Source of the DNA: Ursus arctos
Lineage: Eukaryota > Chordata > Mammalia > Carnivora > Ursidae
NCBI RefSeq assembly: GCF_023065955.2
Contig: NW_026623078.1
Coordinates: forward strand, 11,046,199-11,110,198
Direction: 5' to 3'
DNA: 64,000 nt
A program made the position numbers and the translations under genes. Positions 12,003 to 22,137 of the stretch are shown piece by piece. The stretch's first letter is position 1, and each line of letters begins with the position of its first letter. A model generated the notes under the pieces. It was not told the origin of the DNA. It saw only the letters and a program-made list of their open reading frames with translations, and searched no databases.

Positions 12003-12058
<56 letters not shown>
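11960..12058. repeat. Compound (ATATGTC)/(TG)n/(TA)n microsatellite
   Basis: Alternating CATATATA and TGTCATATA units lead into a short TG run and then about 20 uninterrupted TA units (12016-12057). It is likely polymorphic in length and cruciform-prone. Small frames crossing it, such as a tyrosine/isoleucine repeat peptide, are artefacts. Confidence 0.95.
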
Positions 12059-12059
<1 letters not shown>

Positions 12060-12639
12060 CAGTTTTTTTCTTTTTCAGGATGACGATTTCCTAGCTAGCT
12101 TTCCTAGTTCTTGCCAGATAACTCAAAAGCTTTTAGAGAAATTTCCTCCTTCTTTTGCCCAAATACTGTGCCCCAGATTGTTGTACATTTGAATACGGAT
12201 TTGGAGACTGCATTGGATAACTGGGAATTCCAAGTACAAAGTTTTAATAAATTCTTTTCTATCCCATTTCTTATCTCTGCCCTTTATCATACCTATGGTA
12301 TCCAAACCCCAAATGTAATGGCTGTCTAGACTTCTGCCCAGGGAATTTGGTCACCCTCCTGCTGTTGTATCTTCCTTTCTCACTGCCTCAGTAGAATACA
12401 CATGTTTTTGCATTTGATTTCCATCTACCAGATAGTTGTTCTTTGAGTTCTCCTTCATCCTTCAATTTCATTCTGTGGATATGTAATTGAAACTGTTTTA
12501 CTCCTCTTCTATAATTTAAAATGAGGTTTTGGTAGTTACCACTCAGACTTTTATCTGAATTTAAGTGAAATAATTAGAATAATAATAATGTGAAATTAAT
12601 ATTTATTATATACATTAAATGATTAATATGTGTTGAGTT

Positions 12640-12965
12640 TTTACCTATGACAAACACTTTACTATATAATTTACAGATTTCAGGGGCGCCTGGGTAGCTC
12701 AGTCATTAAGTGTCTGCCTTTGGCTCAGGTCATGATCCCAGTGTTCTGGGATGGAGACCCACATTGGGCTCTCTGCTCAGTGGGAAGCCTGCTTCTCCCT
12801 CTCCCACTCCCCCTGCTTGTGTTCCCTCTCTCACTGTCTCTCTCTCTGTCAAATGAATAAATAAAATCTTTAAAAAAATAACTTAGAGATTTCATCTCAC
12901 TTGATCCTCATAATTCTGTGAGGTTATTATCTCCATTTATAGGTAAAGGTATAGGTAAATTACTG
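12640..12965 (-). mobile_element. MIR SINE relic, split by a CAN-SINE
   Basis: The text before 12683 (GTTTTTACCTATGACAAACACTTTACTATATAATTTACA) and after 12883 (TCATCTCACTTGATCCTCATAATTCTGTGAGGTTATTATCTCC) together match the antisense core of an ancient MIR element. The carnivore SINE sits in the middle, so the MIR is the older host. Confidence 0.7.
12683..12880 (+). mobile_element. CAN-SINE, plus strand, with target-site duplication
   Basis: The head GGGGCGCCTGGGTAGCTCAG is followed by a GATCC-containing body, a CT-rich stretch (12795-12850) and an AATAAAATCTT(T)AAAAAA tail. A 12-base direct repeat with one mismatch flanks it: TTACAGATTTCA at 12671-12682 and TTAGAGATTTCA at 12883-12894. This is the expected signature of L1-driven insertion. 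Confidence 0.93.
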
Positions 12966-14280
12966 AGTGTAATTATGTTAGAGTCTCCAAAGATGCAAAC
13001 CAGTAATTTTTTCCTCCACTTTCTTTGTAGATGTGTCAAGCAGTAACTCTAATATCTGTTTGCAAACTGGTCTTGAGACTTACTTTGATCAACAGATTTT
13101 GGCAGAGGTGATGGTGTGCCAGTTCTAGTCTTAGACCTTAAGGATTCTTGAATCTTCTACCTTGTGCTTTATAGAGAAGCCTGCCATCATGCTCTAAATA
13201 AGGCCGGCATACTGACTGGTGAGATACTGTGTATGTGTGCATGTGACAGACATAATTGCTCCTAAGGTAATGTAAGTGAAGACAGTTTGGATTTTTCCAA
13301 GCTAGCACAATCACTAGTTAAATGCAGCCACATAAATGACCACATCTAATGACTCAGAGACACAAGAATTGCCGACCTGACAAGTTCAAATACTTAACCT
13401 ACAAAATTAGAAGAAAAATAAATTCCCATTATTTTAATCCACTAAATTTTAGGAGAGTTGTTATAGAGATATAGGTAACTGAAATTTTAATCTAAGCTCA
13501 CGTAACTTGTTTATGTAAAATTGGAATTCATCTCCAAGTATATCTGAGTTGAGAGCCTGAACTTGTAACTAGCACTCTAACTTGCCTTATATTATTACGA
13601 CCTGTGTGCACAGTAGACAGATTGAGGCTTTATTAAGTTTATTTTACTTAAAATAAATAAAACATGAACAAAACATTAAAAAATGCATTTATCATGCAAC
13701 AGAATAACTCATGAACTGACTGAAACCTAAACAAATACATAAAAGTGGAATCACTAATAATAACAAGAAAACAAATGAAGAGAGATGTACAGACACACAT
13801 AAAGCTGAGTGTGGTTTAATCAAATAAAAACCTAGATTCTTATCACATCTCCTCATCCTAAAGACTCTTTCCAAGTTGTATAATCAACATTCCTTCATAT
13901 TTACCCACTGTCCATCTCAGAGAGTCTGCAACCTGTCTACACCCCTGTGAGCAGTACTGAGGGGAAAGATTCAGCACATTTCCCTTTATCCAACCACTTT
14001 CTGGACATTCTTGTTTGGCTTTTCTCTCACCTATGTGCCCAAAGAATTTCTAACATGACTTTACTTTGTTCATACATAAAAGCCTGCTTAACTTGGTTCT
14101 ATTAGTAAAGTACTATTGGAGAAACTTAATGATAAAATCATCCCATTCATTTTCTTTAGATGTATAATGCATTAACTATTTTGAAGGACTTTCACACACA
14201 TGCTATCATGATCAACAGACAATTCTTTAGGGCAAGACAAAGTTGAAATAAATGCAGAATTGCATTAAGTTCCTTTAACA
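12966..14280. other. Unassigned AT-rich DNA
   Basis: I see no exon-like ORF, RNA gene or named repeat. The largest frame (60 codons, minus, 13692-13874) starts and ends in AT-rich DNA with no family resemblance. Confidence 0.5.
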
Positions 14281-14284
14281 ACTT

Positions 14285-14430
14285 TGTAATGTAGAACCAG
14301 TAAGTACTGTCCTTATTTTGTAGAAAATGACACAGAAACACAGGGACAAGGACCTCTAAACTTTTGGTCAGCTGGTCAGCCCAGAGCTACACCAGGACAC
14401 AAGCTTCAGAGCCCCTGTTCCCTTCTTTAC
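14285..14430 (-). mobile_element. MIR SINE relic
   Basis: The antisense MIR pattern is visible: TGTCCTTATTTTGTAGAAAATGACACAGAAACACAGGGACAAGGACCTC, then a region where a MIR reads GTCACACAGCTA...CAGAGC. It is diverged and lacks clear ends. Confidence 0.6.
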
Positions 14431-14584
14431 TTTGACATCTGATGTGTGAAATACAGGCTATACTTTCTTCAGCATCTCACCACCAGCCTTTGTTGCCAAT
14501 TTTCTGATGATGTAGTAAAGAAATTTAATGGGAAACATTTGATTCTGATAATCAGTTTCCTACTGACAATAAAAAAATATGTTA

Positions 14585-14760
14585 ATTCATTTATTCCACA
14601 AATATTTATTGTCATGGAGGTAAAGTTATGATGAAAGTATTCTCTAACCTCTTGAGTGTTTTATCTAGTAGATGAAAAATAGACATTTAAGCCAGCATGG
14701 TGACAAGCATAAAATTTATATTCAAAATAAGATGAAAGCACTAAACAGGAATTAATTTTA
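14585..14760. mobile_element. L2-like LINE relic
   Basis: The opening TTCATTTATTCCACAAATATTTATTG resembles the common L2-derived motif (ATTCAACAAATATTTATTGAG). The following 150 bases, with AAATAGACATTTAAGCCAGCATGGTGACAAG, also fit loosely. It is old and weakly supported. Confidence 0.35.
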
Positions 14761-15724
14761 CCAAATAATAAATGTGGCTGATTAAAATTTAGAATATCTG
14801 GATTCATGAATATATTTCTTTAGCCAAATAGGACCTCAAAAGCTGCTTCTGAAGAGTACAGAATATGTATTCCTGAGATTTTTTTTTTAATTTATATTTT
14901 GTTTTACACTATGTGACAATTTGAAAAGACAACTTCTAATATCTGTGGACCACTGTAGTGTAATTTAGTTTGGGAAATTGGTTCTCATGTGAAAATTCTA
15001 CTTGACCATTTTCCGTCTTGTCTGTCAAGACTTTTTGTAAGCTGTGTTGTACTGAAATACAACCATGATCAAAAATCAAGAATTGCCACAATAGACAGTT
15101 GTTGGTAAAGATTGTAAAATACCCAAGATTTTTCTTAACTTGAGATTGAGAGAGGATACTTCGATAGATTGCATATATGTGTATGCTTTTTGATTTGGAA
15201 TTATAGAAAAGTAGGTGTAAATCTCACCACACAAACACAGAAACAAATGTCTTATTTTCTTTTCAAAAGCCATTTAAACTCAAATGTGAAACATTTCCTA
15301 CTGGGTATATTTAGATCACCAACAAACACAAGATTATCAGGTTGTCGATGAGATCTGAACAATTACAACATAAACAAAAACAAAGAAAATGACAAAAATT
15401 GAAATAGAATGGGCACTGAAATAGCATTTGCTAAAGGATTGAAATCCTGCTTTGAAATGCTATTTTCAAACACTCCTGGTGCTGTGTTGAATGACTGTAT
15501 GTAGTTTACCTAGAAAGGCTGTTTGGCATAGAGGGATGAGTATAAACATCAGATGTGGGCTTTCTTCTTCACCCTGACAAACTTGCTTTGAGTATTTAGT
15601 CAAGACAATTTTTCTGATGTTCAATTTATGCCATGTAACATTAGGCAAAAGACTGCATAATTTCCAAAAATCATTCTGCTAGATAAAAGAAAAAAAATAA
15701 CTGACTTATAGTAGAATTACACAC

Positions 15725-15850
15725 TTGAAGTAAGAAGGCCTGGATTGAAAATCTACATTAACTGATTTATTAGCTCCTCATAAGTGAGTAATTTCAAATA
15801 TCTAAGCTTCAGTTTTCAAACATTCAATTGTGTATAACTATACCTAAATT
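15725..15850 (+). mobile_element. MIR SINE relic
   Basis: GAAGGCCTGGATTGAAAATCTACATTAACTGATTTATTAGCT...TAAGCTTCAGTTTTC follows the MIR consensus order of tRNA-like head, cell-core and CTCAGTTTCC. It is strongly diverged. Confidence 0.55.
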
Positions 15851-15888
15851 CTCATGTTTCCTAACTCAAGGACAACAAATACTGTATG

Positions 15889-15930
15889 GTGACTAATGTA
15901 ACAAAATAAAAATTATAAAAAAAAAGTTTC
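15889..15930 (+). mobile_element. Extremely short L1 3' tail
   Basis: About 25 bases of L1 3' terminus (ACTGTATGGTGACTAATGTAA) are followed by CAAAATAAAAATTATA and A9. The same words end the L1 copy at 25.4 kb, and their reverse complement begins the full-length L1 at 3.6 kb. It is either a nearly complete truncation or a processed tail of something else. I saw no clear target duplication. Confidence 0.6.
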
Positions 15931-17560
15931 ATTAGGGGATCACCACAAGCTTATTGATTGTTCATCAATTCATTTATCAAATGGTGTCACAAATGATTCT
16001 TATTGCATAAATGTCTCTATCAAATTAATCAACTTTGCTTCATCAGACTTCTAGGAAACGTGACTCACAGGGTTTTAGGAATGCTTCAATAAAGGATCAA
16101 GGCCTATCCATATCCCTTTAAGAAAAGGCATATTGGAAAAGCAAGGCTGATATTTTGCCTCAGACTAAGACTATCATAGCTAGGTTAAAGACAAAATAAA
16201 AATTATCTGAATGAAGATTTATTTTTGTGAAATTTAAACCAAATTGAACACAAAAATTTAAATTTGAAACTGATTAACTAGTAGTAAACATTTGCATATA
16301 CTTATGGGACTTTTTTCCAAATTAACTTCACTATTAAAAAAAGAATTTCATTTGCATGTGAGATTTGAATACGGGTATAGTCTTATGTAAAGGCTAAAAA
16401 CTAAGTTAGATTATTTTCCCTGAAACTTTTGTTGATGATATAGAATTAAAAAGAAGAAAAAGGGATTCCTGTGTTATAACAATAGGGACAAGGTGTGACA
16501 GCCAGATAAACTATATATAATGATATTATTCACCTTTCTTATACTCTTCTATATTTTTGCTCACTTTGTTCACTGCATATCACAAATAATAAATACAGCA
16601 TCTCCATAATCTCTGTGTGTATTACTTACACACAGAGACCATGAGGAAATATGAACAAAGGGTGTTATTAGCCATCAGGAAATGACCTAGAGAAATTCAG
16701 AAAGAGAATTAATATGGTAGGCCCATGTTAAGAACTGTATTTGCTCTCCATGTAATGGATGGTTGCCTTTTTAAAATCAAGTTTCTTAATAGTCTCACTT
16801 TTATTATTTAAAAGACAACTAAGTTTCTTTTTAAAAAGTACTATCAAAAAATATATACTGAGTATTAAATTCCTCTTAGGAAAAAATACCATAAATAATA
16901 AATGTTTATTTGAGGGTCAGAAAATTAAATATTTGGAAAACCTATAATATTGCTAACCCTTTGCACTAAATTTATTTCTTTTTAAAATATATATAACCCT
17001 CAGTGAAGAAAGCTCCATTGTAAACCATCTCAGTATTTTAACAATTTTGAATGACAGAAATTCTTCTAGATAACATGAAATTCCTTTACTGTGTTTTAAC
17101 CTGTCAGAGCTATAATTTATGAGTTTGCTTCAGGAAGAAAATTCTACTGGTAACATTTAAAACAAAACCAAACAAAACTTGTGTCTATGTGTTGTAGCAA
17201 AAAAGAAGATTGGAAGGAGTTCAGTTTGGTTGTAAGCAAGTATTTCTAGCCCTTCATTAGGTCAGCTGATTGCAACAAGAGGCCCGCTAAGTGGCTGTGC
17301 ATGGCACTGAACAGCCTTGGTGAGGAGTGGTCACACTTAACCTGTCAGTCCTCACTGAGGAGAGACAGACGGTGAAGTAGATTAACAGTGCAATAATCAG
17401 GGACAGATATGAGGATGGTGATGATTTGAGACTAAAGCAATAACTACTCCTTCCTTCTTTTAAAAATTTGATAATTTGTTAAATATAGCTTTTTTGCATA
17501 CATTTTCACTTTTAAATATTTGTATTTAAATATTATTTACCTTGATTATTACTATGTTTT
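15931..17560. other. Unassigned AT-rich DNA
   Basis: No gene, RNA or named repeat is seen. 17210-17420 is less AT-rich than the rest and has no internal repetition, so it would be the first place to test for a conserved non-coding element. Confidence 0.45.
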
Positions 17561-17572
17561 TTGGTGATTTTT

Positions 17573-18106
17573 TTAGATTTTGTACCTAATGCAAGCAGCA
17601 AAGCCTATGATGAGATAAGTCCCAGCATAATCTCTCTGGAGATAGGCAGGTTCTGATATGGGAAGAGCATTTACCGACAGAAGCCAGGGGACAACTCCTG
17701 GGATTGTTTTTTGAGGGTGCTTGGCCAAGCAGGCTGGCATGTAACACCGAATAAGCAAGGATTCATTGACATGGGGCACTTCCTTGGAATACGGGATTTT
17801 GTAACCTGGCAAAGAACACAGAGGACTGATAAACCTGCTGCTGGAGCGTCCTAAAAGCCTGGAAAGGTAGTAAAGTGGAAATAGTGAGTTGCCCCAGCAA
17901 ACAGGAGAGGACTCTGGATAAGGAGATATGTTGGAATGAAGACAATGTGAGGCCGGAAGTTGACTGAATGGCAATGTTCCATGGAGGACCCAGAGGACAT
18001 GCCATTTCCCGATGGCATCAGTGATGTCTTGGTGAAAGGAGTAGGGTAGTGACTCTCTTCTGCAGACCAGACTGATGGTGGCAGGCATGCACAGACATGT
18101 GCTCAT
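17573..18106 (-). other. 177-codon open frame of unknown origin
   Basis: This is the longest open frame in the window that is not explained by L1 or the PABPC4 retrocopy. The surrounding 17.6-18.24 kb block is clearly more GC-rich than its flanks. The peptide begins MSTCLCMPATISLVCRRES and is rich in Ser, Pro, Leu and Cys, with no motif I recognise and no credible membrane or signal segment. A second, overlapping minus-strand frame (18005-17763) argues for GC-driven openness rather than coding. The block ends where an old L1 begins (about 18245). It could be an ancient LTR-retroelement internal piece, a retrocopy of an untranslated region, or unique DNA. I would not call it a gene. Confidence 0.3.
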
Positions 18107-18244
18107 TCACAGTCAAGGGCATGGAGGCTACTGGGCAGCTATGAAACATCATGAACCAGGGGGTTATGATTGCTCTCAGGCCTGGCAAGTTCACAGAAGA
18201 AGCCCAGTGACTGACCTCAGAAAGCAGCAGACATGGAGTTTTTT

Positions 18245-19050
18245 AATAACACAAATAAAGCCACTATGAACATTGGCATACAAGTCTTTGAATGAGCATA
18301 TGTTTTCATTTCTCTTGGATTTGTGTCTGAGAGTGCAAAGCCTGTTGGTTAACATTTTAAGAAACTGTTAAATTTTTTTCATAGTTACAGATGTTCCAGA
18401 TAGTTGCCAACAATTGATATGGCCAGTCTTTGTAATTTTAGCCATTCTAATAGATGTGCTGTAGCATTGCATTGGAGTTTAACTTGCATTTCCATTATGA
18501 CTAATTTCCATTACGAGCATCTTCTCATGTGCCTACTCACCATCCATACATTATTTTTTTAATGTTTTTTTATTATGTTATGCTAGTCACCATATAGTAC
18601 ATCCCTGGTTTTTGATGTAAAGTTAGATGATTCATTAGTTGTGTATAACACCCAGTGCACCATGCAATACGTGCCCTCCTTACTACCCATCGCCAGCCTA
18701 TCCCATTCCCCCACCTCTCTCCCCTCCAAAGCCCTCAGTTTGTTTCTCAGAGTCCATAGTCTTTCATACTTCATTCCCCCTTCTGATTACCCCCCTTTCT
18801 TTATCCCTTTCTTCTCCTACCGATCATCCTAGTTCTTATGTTCCATAGATGAGAGAAACCATATGATAATTGTCTTTCTCTGCTTGACTTTGCATACATT
18901 ATTTTTAATGAAGCAGTTGTTAAATTTTTGCACATTTTATTATTGTGTTTAGTAATTGAGTTTAAGAACTCTTTATGTATTCTGAATACGAGTCCTTTAT
19001 GTGCTTAGCAAACATATTTAATAAGTCTGCGCCTTGTATTTTTTTTTATA
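18245..19050 (-). mobile_element. Old L1 (L1M) ORF2 3' fragment, split
   Basis: The antisense L1 ORF2 end is recognisable from phrases such as AAAGCCACTATGAACATTGGCATACAAGTC and, after an interruption, TTAGTAATTGAGTTTAAGAACTCTTTATGTATTCTGAATACGAGTCCTTTATG. The two halves join across 18565-18892, where a younger L1 end was inserted. Confidence 0.8.
18565..18892 (-). mobile_element. Carnivore L1 3' end inserted in older L1
   Basis: This is the same 3' UTR type as the full-length L1 (TTATGTTATGCTAGTCACCATATAG..., a C-rich CCCCCACCTCTCTCCCC tract and the last codons of ORF2). It is flanked by CATACATTATTTTTTTAATG (18545-18564) and CATACATTATTTTTAATG (18893-18910), a target duplication of about 18 bases. 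It is roughly 330 bases long and heavily 5'-truncated. Confidence 0.93.
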
Positions 19051-21765
19051 AAGACTTCATTTTTTTAAGTTCACAATAGATTAAGGGGAAGGTACAGAGA
19101 TTTCCCATATACCCCCTCCCCTCAAACATCCATAGCCTCCCCCATTATCAACATTACTCATATTGGTACATTTGTTACCAAGGACAAACCTACAGTGACA
19201 CATCATAATCATCTAAAGTCCATAGTGTACCTTAAGGTTCAGTCTTGGCATCATTGAGTCTGTGGGTTTGGACAAATGTATAACAACATGTATCCATCAT
19301 TATAATATCATATAGAGTATTTTCACTTCCCTACAAATCCTCTGTTCTCTGATTATTCACCCCACCTCCCCCACAACCCTGGCAACCACCATCTTTTTGT
19401 TATCTCCATACTTTTGCCTTATCCAGAAATTCATATAACTAGAATCATACACTGCACCTTTTTCAAACTGGCTTTTTTTATTTAGTAATATGCATTTACA
19501 TTTTCTTCATGTCTGCTCATAGGTTGATAGCTTGTTTCTTTTGATCACTGAATAATATTCCATTATTTGGATGCAGCACATTTATTTATTTTATTTTTGT
19601 AATTTTTTATTTTATTATATTAGTCACCATACAGCACATCCCCAGTTTTTCATGCAATGTTCCATGATTCATTATTTGCATATAACACCCAGTGCTGCAC
19701 ATTTAATTAATCCATTTACGTATAGGACATCTTGATTACATCCATGTTTGGGCAATTATAAATAAAGTTGTTATAAACATCCATGTGCAGGTCTTCGTGT
19801 GGATATAAGTTTTCAGTTTACATGGATAAATACCAAGGAGCACCATTGCCGAATCATATGGTAAGATAGATTTAGTTTTATAAGAAACCTCCAAATAATC
19901 ATTCAAATTGGCCGTACCATTTTACATTCCCTCTAGCAATATATGAGAGTTCCTGTCGTTCCACATCCTCACCAGTATTTGGTGTTGTTAGTGTTCTATG
20001 TTTTGGTCATGCTAACAGGTGTGTAGTGGTATCCTATTGTTATTTTAATATGCACTTCTCTGATGACCCATGATGTAGAACATTCTTTCATATCCTCATT
20101 TGCTATCTTTATATCTTTTTTGGTAAGGTATCTGTTAAGGTCTTTATTCAATTTATTAATCAGGTTGTTTTCCGATTGTTGAGTTCCAAGAGTTGTTTTT
20201 TTTTTTAATATTTTGGATAACAGTCTTATCACTTGTGCCTTTTGCACATATTTTCTACCAGTTTGTGGTTTATTGTCTAATTTTCTTGAATCTGTCTTTT
20301 GCAGAGCATACATTTTTAATTTAAATGAACCCCAGTTTATCAATTATTTCTTTCATGTGTCATATCTTTGGTGTTCTATCTAAAAAGGCATCACCATACC
20401 CAACATCATCTGGAATTTCTCCTATGTTACCTTTGTAGGAGTTTTAAAGTTTTGTATTTTACATGTTCGTAGGTCTATGACCCATTTTGAGTTAGCTATT
20501 GTGAATGGTATAAGATTTGTGTTTAGATTCGTTGTTTTTTTAATGTGATGTCCAGTTCTATCACCATTTATTATAGAGACTACCTTTGTTTTATTGTACT
20601 GCCTTGTTCCTTTGTCAAAGATCAGTTTACCTTATTTACATGGGTATATTCTTTTGCTCTCTATTCTATTCCATTGATCTATTTGTCTATTTTTTCACCA
20701 ATACCACACTATCTTGAGTACTGTAGCTTTAAAATAAGTGGTGAAGTCAGGTAGCATCCATTCTCCGACTTTGTTCTCTTTCAATATTGTGTTAGCTAAT
20801 CTAGGTCATTTGTCTCTGTAGATAAACTTTAGAATCAATGTGTTAATATCCAGAAAATAACTCGTTGGAGCTGTGATGTCTATTTCATTGAATCTATAGT
20901 TCAAATTGAAAATACTGATAAAATTGAGTCTTCCTATCTATGAGCATGGACTATTTCTCTATTTCTTTAGTTCTCCTTGATTTTATTTACTGATTTTGTA
21001 GTTTTTCTCATATAGATCTTGTGTGTGTTTTGTTAGATTTATATCCAAGTAATTTGTTTATTTGGGTGCTAATATAAATGGCATTGTTTTTAATTTAAAA
21101 TTCTACTTGTTTATTATTGGTATATAGAAAAACAATCATCTTTTGTATATTAACTTTGTATCCTGCAACCTTGCCATAATTGCTTATTAGTACCAGGGGA
21201 GGTTTTTTTTTTTTTTTTTTGTTTTGTTTTGTTTTTCTTTTTGTTTTTTGTTGTTTTTTTTTTTTAATTCTTTTGAAGTTTCTACATAAATGATCATGGC
21301 ATTTAGGAACAGACAGTTTTATATTTTCCTCCCCAATCTCTACTACTTTTATTTATTTTTTCTTGCCTTATTGAATTAGCAAGGTTTTTCAGTTAGAGGG
21401 GAAATCATTGCCTTGCACCTGATCTTAATGGGAAAGCTTCAAGTTTCTCACCACTAAGTTTGCTGCTAGTCTTTTTGGTAAAAATTCTTTCATATTAAGG
21501 AAGTTACCCTCTATCCCTAGTTTACTGAAAGTTTTTATTATGAATGAGAGTTGGATTTTTTTAGGTACTCTTTCTGTGTCTGTTGATATGATTATGTGAT
21601 TTTTTTTCTTATTTAATCTGTGATTGAGATGGCTTATAATAAGTGATTTTCAAATCTTGAATCAGTTTTGCATATTTGGTGTAATTTCCACTTGGTCATA
21701 ATGTATAATTATTTACATCTTTTGGATTCAACTTACTAATGAAGAATTTTGCCTCTATGTTTATG
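19045..21765 (-). mobile_element. Old L1 (L1M), 3' UTR through ORF2
   Basis: The antisense 3' UTR (ACAATAGATTAAGGGGAAGGTACAGAGATTTCCCATATACC...) is followed by ORF2 sequence. The minus-strand peptide at 20343-19996 retains the decayed LINKLNKDLNRYLTKKDIK region, and DNA phrases of the RT domain continue to about 21760. It is heavily decayed. A T-rich patch (21209-21265) and a 106-base younger L1 insert interrupt it. Confidence 0.8.
19590..19696 (-). mobile_element. Very short L1 3' insertion with target duplication
   Basis: About 106 bases of carnivore L1 3' UTR (TTATTATATTAGTCACCATACAGCACATCC to AACACCCAGTG) lie inside the older L1. Flanks are GCACATTTATTTAT (19576-19589) and GCACATTTAATTAAT (from 19697), a good target-site duplication. 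Confidence 0.88.
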
Positions 21766-21948
21766 TTTTCTTTCTTTTTTTTTTTTGTGGAGGTTACTAT
21801 TTTTAGTCAATTTACTTACACCAAAAAAAAAAAAAAGATCATCCATTTCTCCTATCTCCCACCCCCTATCTCTGACAAGTACTAATTTGTTCTCTGTATC
21901 TATGAGCTATGAGCTTGTCCATTTGTTTCTTAAAAATATTTTTTATAG

Positions 21949-22137
21949 GGGCGCCTGGGTGGCACAGTCATTAAGCGTCTGCCTTCAGCTCAGGGCGTGA
22001 TCCCATCGTTCTGGGATCAAGCCCTATATCAGACTTCTCTGCCAGGAGCCTGCTTCTTCCTCTCCCACTCCCCCTGCTTGTGTTCCCTCTCTCCCTGGCT
22101 GTCTCTCTCTGTCAAATAAATAAATAAATAATCTTTT
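21949..22137 (+). mobile_element. CAN-SINE, plus strand, with target-site duplication
   Basis: GGGGCGCCTGGGTGGCACAG opens the head and (AAATA)n-AATCTT(TT)AAA closes the tail. The body has the CTTCCTCTCCCACTCCCCCT stretch typical of bear/seal-type copies. Flanks are AAAAATATTTTTTATAG (21932-21948) and the same text with one more T ending at 22156. It sits inside an old L1. Confidence 0.94.

Noticed and set aside
12683..12755. tRNA gene
   Set aside because: The head of the CAN-SINE is tRNA-derived, but it continues into a SINE body and A-rich tail. The same holds for the other SINE copies.
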